DNA of 64,000 nucleotides from Ovoidimarina sp050299695 (GTDB lineage: Bacteria; Pseudomonadota; Alphaproteobacteria; Rhodobacterales; Rhodobacteraceae): assembly GCA_050299695.1 (NCBI GenBank), contig JBNKWI010000008.1, forward strand, positions 1 to 64,000. Reading direction: 5' to 3'. Below the pieces are notes generated by a model. That model was not told the origin of the DNA. It did not search any database and saw only the letters and a list, made by a program, of their open reading frames with translations. The position numbers were made by a program, and so were the translations under genes. The number at the start of each line of letters is the position of its first letter. The stretch's first letter is position 1. Positions 63,071-64,000 of this stretch are shown in pieces.

Positions 63071-63828
63071 GCGGGCTTGGCGGCCTCTGGACCGGGCTGC
63101 TCGAACCGGGGACGGCCGCCTGGCTGCTCGTGGCGAGCTTCGGCGCGTCCTTCGTGACCGCCGCAATGGGGATCGGCGGTGGCGTCCTTCTCCTCGCGGC
63201 AATGGCGAGCCTCCTGCCGCCGGCGGCGCTGATCCCGGTGCACGGGGTGATCCAGCTCGGCTCCAACGCCGGGCGGGCCTTGGTGCTCGCGCGTCACGTC
63301 TCCCGGGCGCCGCTCGGCGCCTTCGCCCTCGGCGCGGCGCTGGGGGTGGCGCTGGGCGGGCTGGTGGCGGTCGACCTGCCGCCGCCCGTGGTGCAGATCG
63401 GCGTCGGGCTCTTCGTGATCTGGACCGTGCTTGCCACCGCGCCGCGCTGGCTGGCGGGGCATCCGGCGGTGACCGGCGCGGTGTCGAGCTTTCTCACCAT
63501 GTTCTTCGGCGCCTCGGGGGTGTTCGTGGCGAGCTTCACGCGCTCTCTCGGCCTCACCCGGCAGGGCACCGTCGGCACCCATGCGGCGCTGATGGTCCTG
63601 CAGCACGGGCTCAAGGTGGCGATGTTCGCCGCCCTGGGCTTCGCCTACGGCCCCTGGCTCGGTTTCATCGCGGCGATGGCGCTGGCCGGCTTCCTGGGGA
63701 CGCTCGTGGGGCGTCAGGTGCTCGAGGGCTGGTCCGACCACCGCTTCCGCCGGGGGTTCGACGCGGTCCTGGTCCTCCTCGCGCTGCGGCTGATCTGGGG
63801 TGGCGGATCGGCGCTCTGGGCGGGCTGA
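63067..63828 (+). CDS. TauE/SafE-family permease
   Basis: A 253-residue membrane protein with about eight helices. The two family repeats begin at GASFVTAAMGIGGGVLLLAA and FLTMFFGASGVFVASFTRSL. TauE/SafE proteins export sulfite, sulfoacetate and related anions. GTG at 63067 is the only start giving a full first helix. It follows the small helical gene by about 130 bases and may be a separate unit. Confidence 0.85.
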   Translation: MSGLGGLWTGLLEPGTAAWLLVASFGASFVTAAMGIGGGVLLLAAMASLLPPAALIPVHGVIQLGSNAGRALVLARHVSRAPLGAFALGAALGVALGGLVAVDLPPPVVQIGVGLFVIWTVLATAPRWLAGHPAVTGAVSSFLTMFFGASGVFVASFTRSLGLTRQGTVGTHAALMVLQHGLKVAMFAALGFAYGPWLGFIAAMALAGFLGTLVGRQVLEGWSDHRFRRGFDAVLVLLALRLIWGGGSALWAG

Positions 63829-63846
63829 GCCGGTCTTTACCCTTCG

Positions 63847-63874
63847 TTGACCTTTTCGGGAATTCTGCCATACT
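63847..63874 (+). promoter_or_regulatory. Promoter candidate for the last gene
   Basis: TTGACC and CATACT are separated by 16 bases, with about 30 bases to the GTG at 63904. Confidence 0.45.
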
Positions 63875-63903
63875 CGCTTGGTTGCGTGTGCGGGGTGGGT
63901 GCG

Positions 63904-64000
63904 GTGGCGAAATCCGTTAAAACCAGAGCATTTGGGAAGAAATTGTTGTTGGGCGTGGCGATCGGGGCGACTCCGATCCTCGGCGCGGCGACGCTTGCGC
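63904..64000 (+). CDS. Start of a secreted protein (cut by the window end)
   Basis: GTG opens a frame reading MAKSVKTRAFGKKLLLGVAI, then GATPILGAATLA to the end of the window. The basic start and hydrophobic stretch form a signal peptide. A promoter candidate lies just upstream. Too little is present to name it. Confidence 0.5.
   Translation, partial: MAKSVKTRAFGKKLLLGVAIGATPILGAATLA

Overview
The window is high-GC chromosomal DNA of an alphaproteobacterium in the order Rhodobacterales (Rhodobacter/Roseobacter group); I cannot name the genus. The strongest lineage marker is a SAM/SAH-type riboswitch ahead of metK (about 24354-24398), an RNA class known essentially only from this order. Gene order fits too: prfA-prmC-DUF4167, ccmABCDG, and long runs of ATGA/GTGA-coupled genes. 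I saw no rRNA, tRNA, CRISPR array, insertion sequence, phage gene or replication origin.

Layout. 1-16.8 kb is a catabolic island for an imported oligosaccharide: GH38 alpha-mannosidase, a PHP metallohydrolase (CehA/McbA family), a LacI repressor, a five-gene peptide/oligosaccharide-type ABC importer, a HAD-like fusion protein, an unrecognised 825-residue protein and a GH105 unsaturated-uronyl hydrolase. None of the enzymes has a visible signal peptide, so breakdown should be cytoplasmic. A small ORF and a GntR regulator split by an in-frame stop follow (16.9-18.1 kb). 18.2-28.4 kb is housekeeping: trmB, lldD, an MFS carrier, ybeY, corC, lnt, riboswitch-metK and the cytochrome c maturation operon ccmABCDG. 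28.5-40.9 kb holds acnA, a DUF1223 protein, a lipid A acyltransferase, an orphan fliG, small secreted and membrane proteins, purB, a DUF6314 protein, bioY, an alpha/beta-hydrolase-OsmC fusion, an EEP-family hydrolase and a DUF3445 haem protein. 41.0-45.5 kb is a compact capsule set (kpsC, a Wza/KpsD-like lipoprotein, kpsS). 45.6-58 kb carries ribE, prfA, prmC, rsmA, a cold-shock gene, a methyltransferase, ettA and a 1013-residue chemoreceptor. 58.2-64 kb carries a PfkB kinase, overlapping XRE and Lrp regulator genes, and a divergent overlapping operon: YqcI/YcgG haem protein, cupin, APC permease and a small helical protein. A TauE/SafE permease and the start of a secreted protein follow.

The two most interesting systems are (1) the 60.3-62.9 kb operon, which pairs a putative haem N-oxygenase (FPC motif) with a stand-alone HxH cupin and an amino-acid permease, under two regulators whose genes overlap by four bases; and (2) the oligosaccharide island, whose unrecognised 825-residue protein could be the enzyme that feeds the GH105 hydrolase. 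An 11-bp tandem repeat (GTGTACGGGTT) occurs both inside this island and, inverted, directly upstream of the distant PfkB sugar kinase, which may link the two loci.
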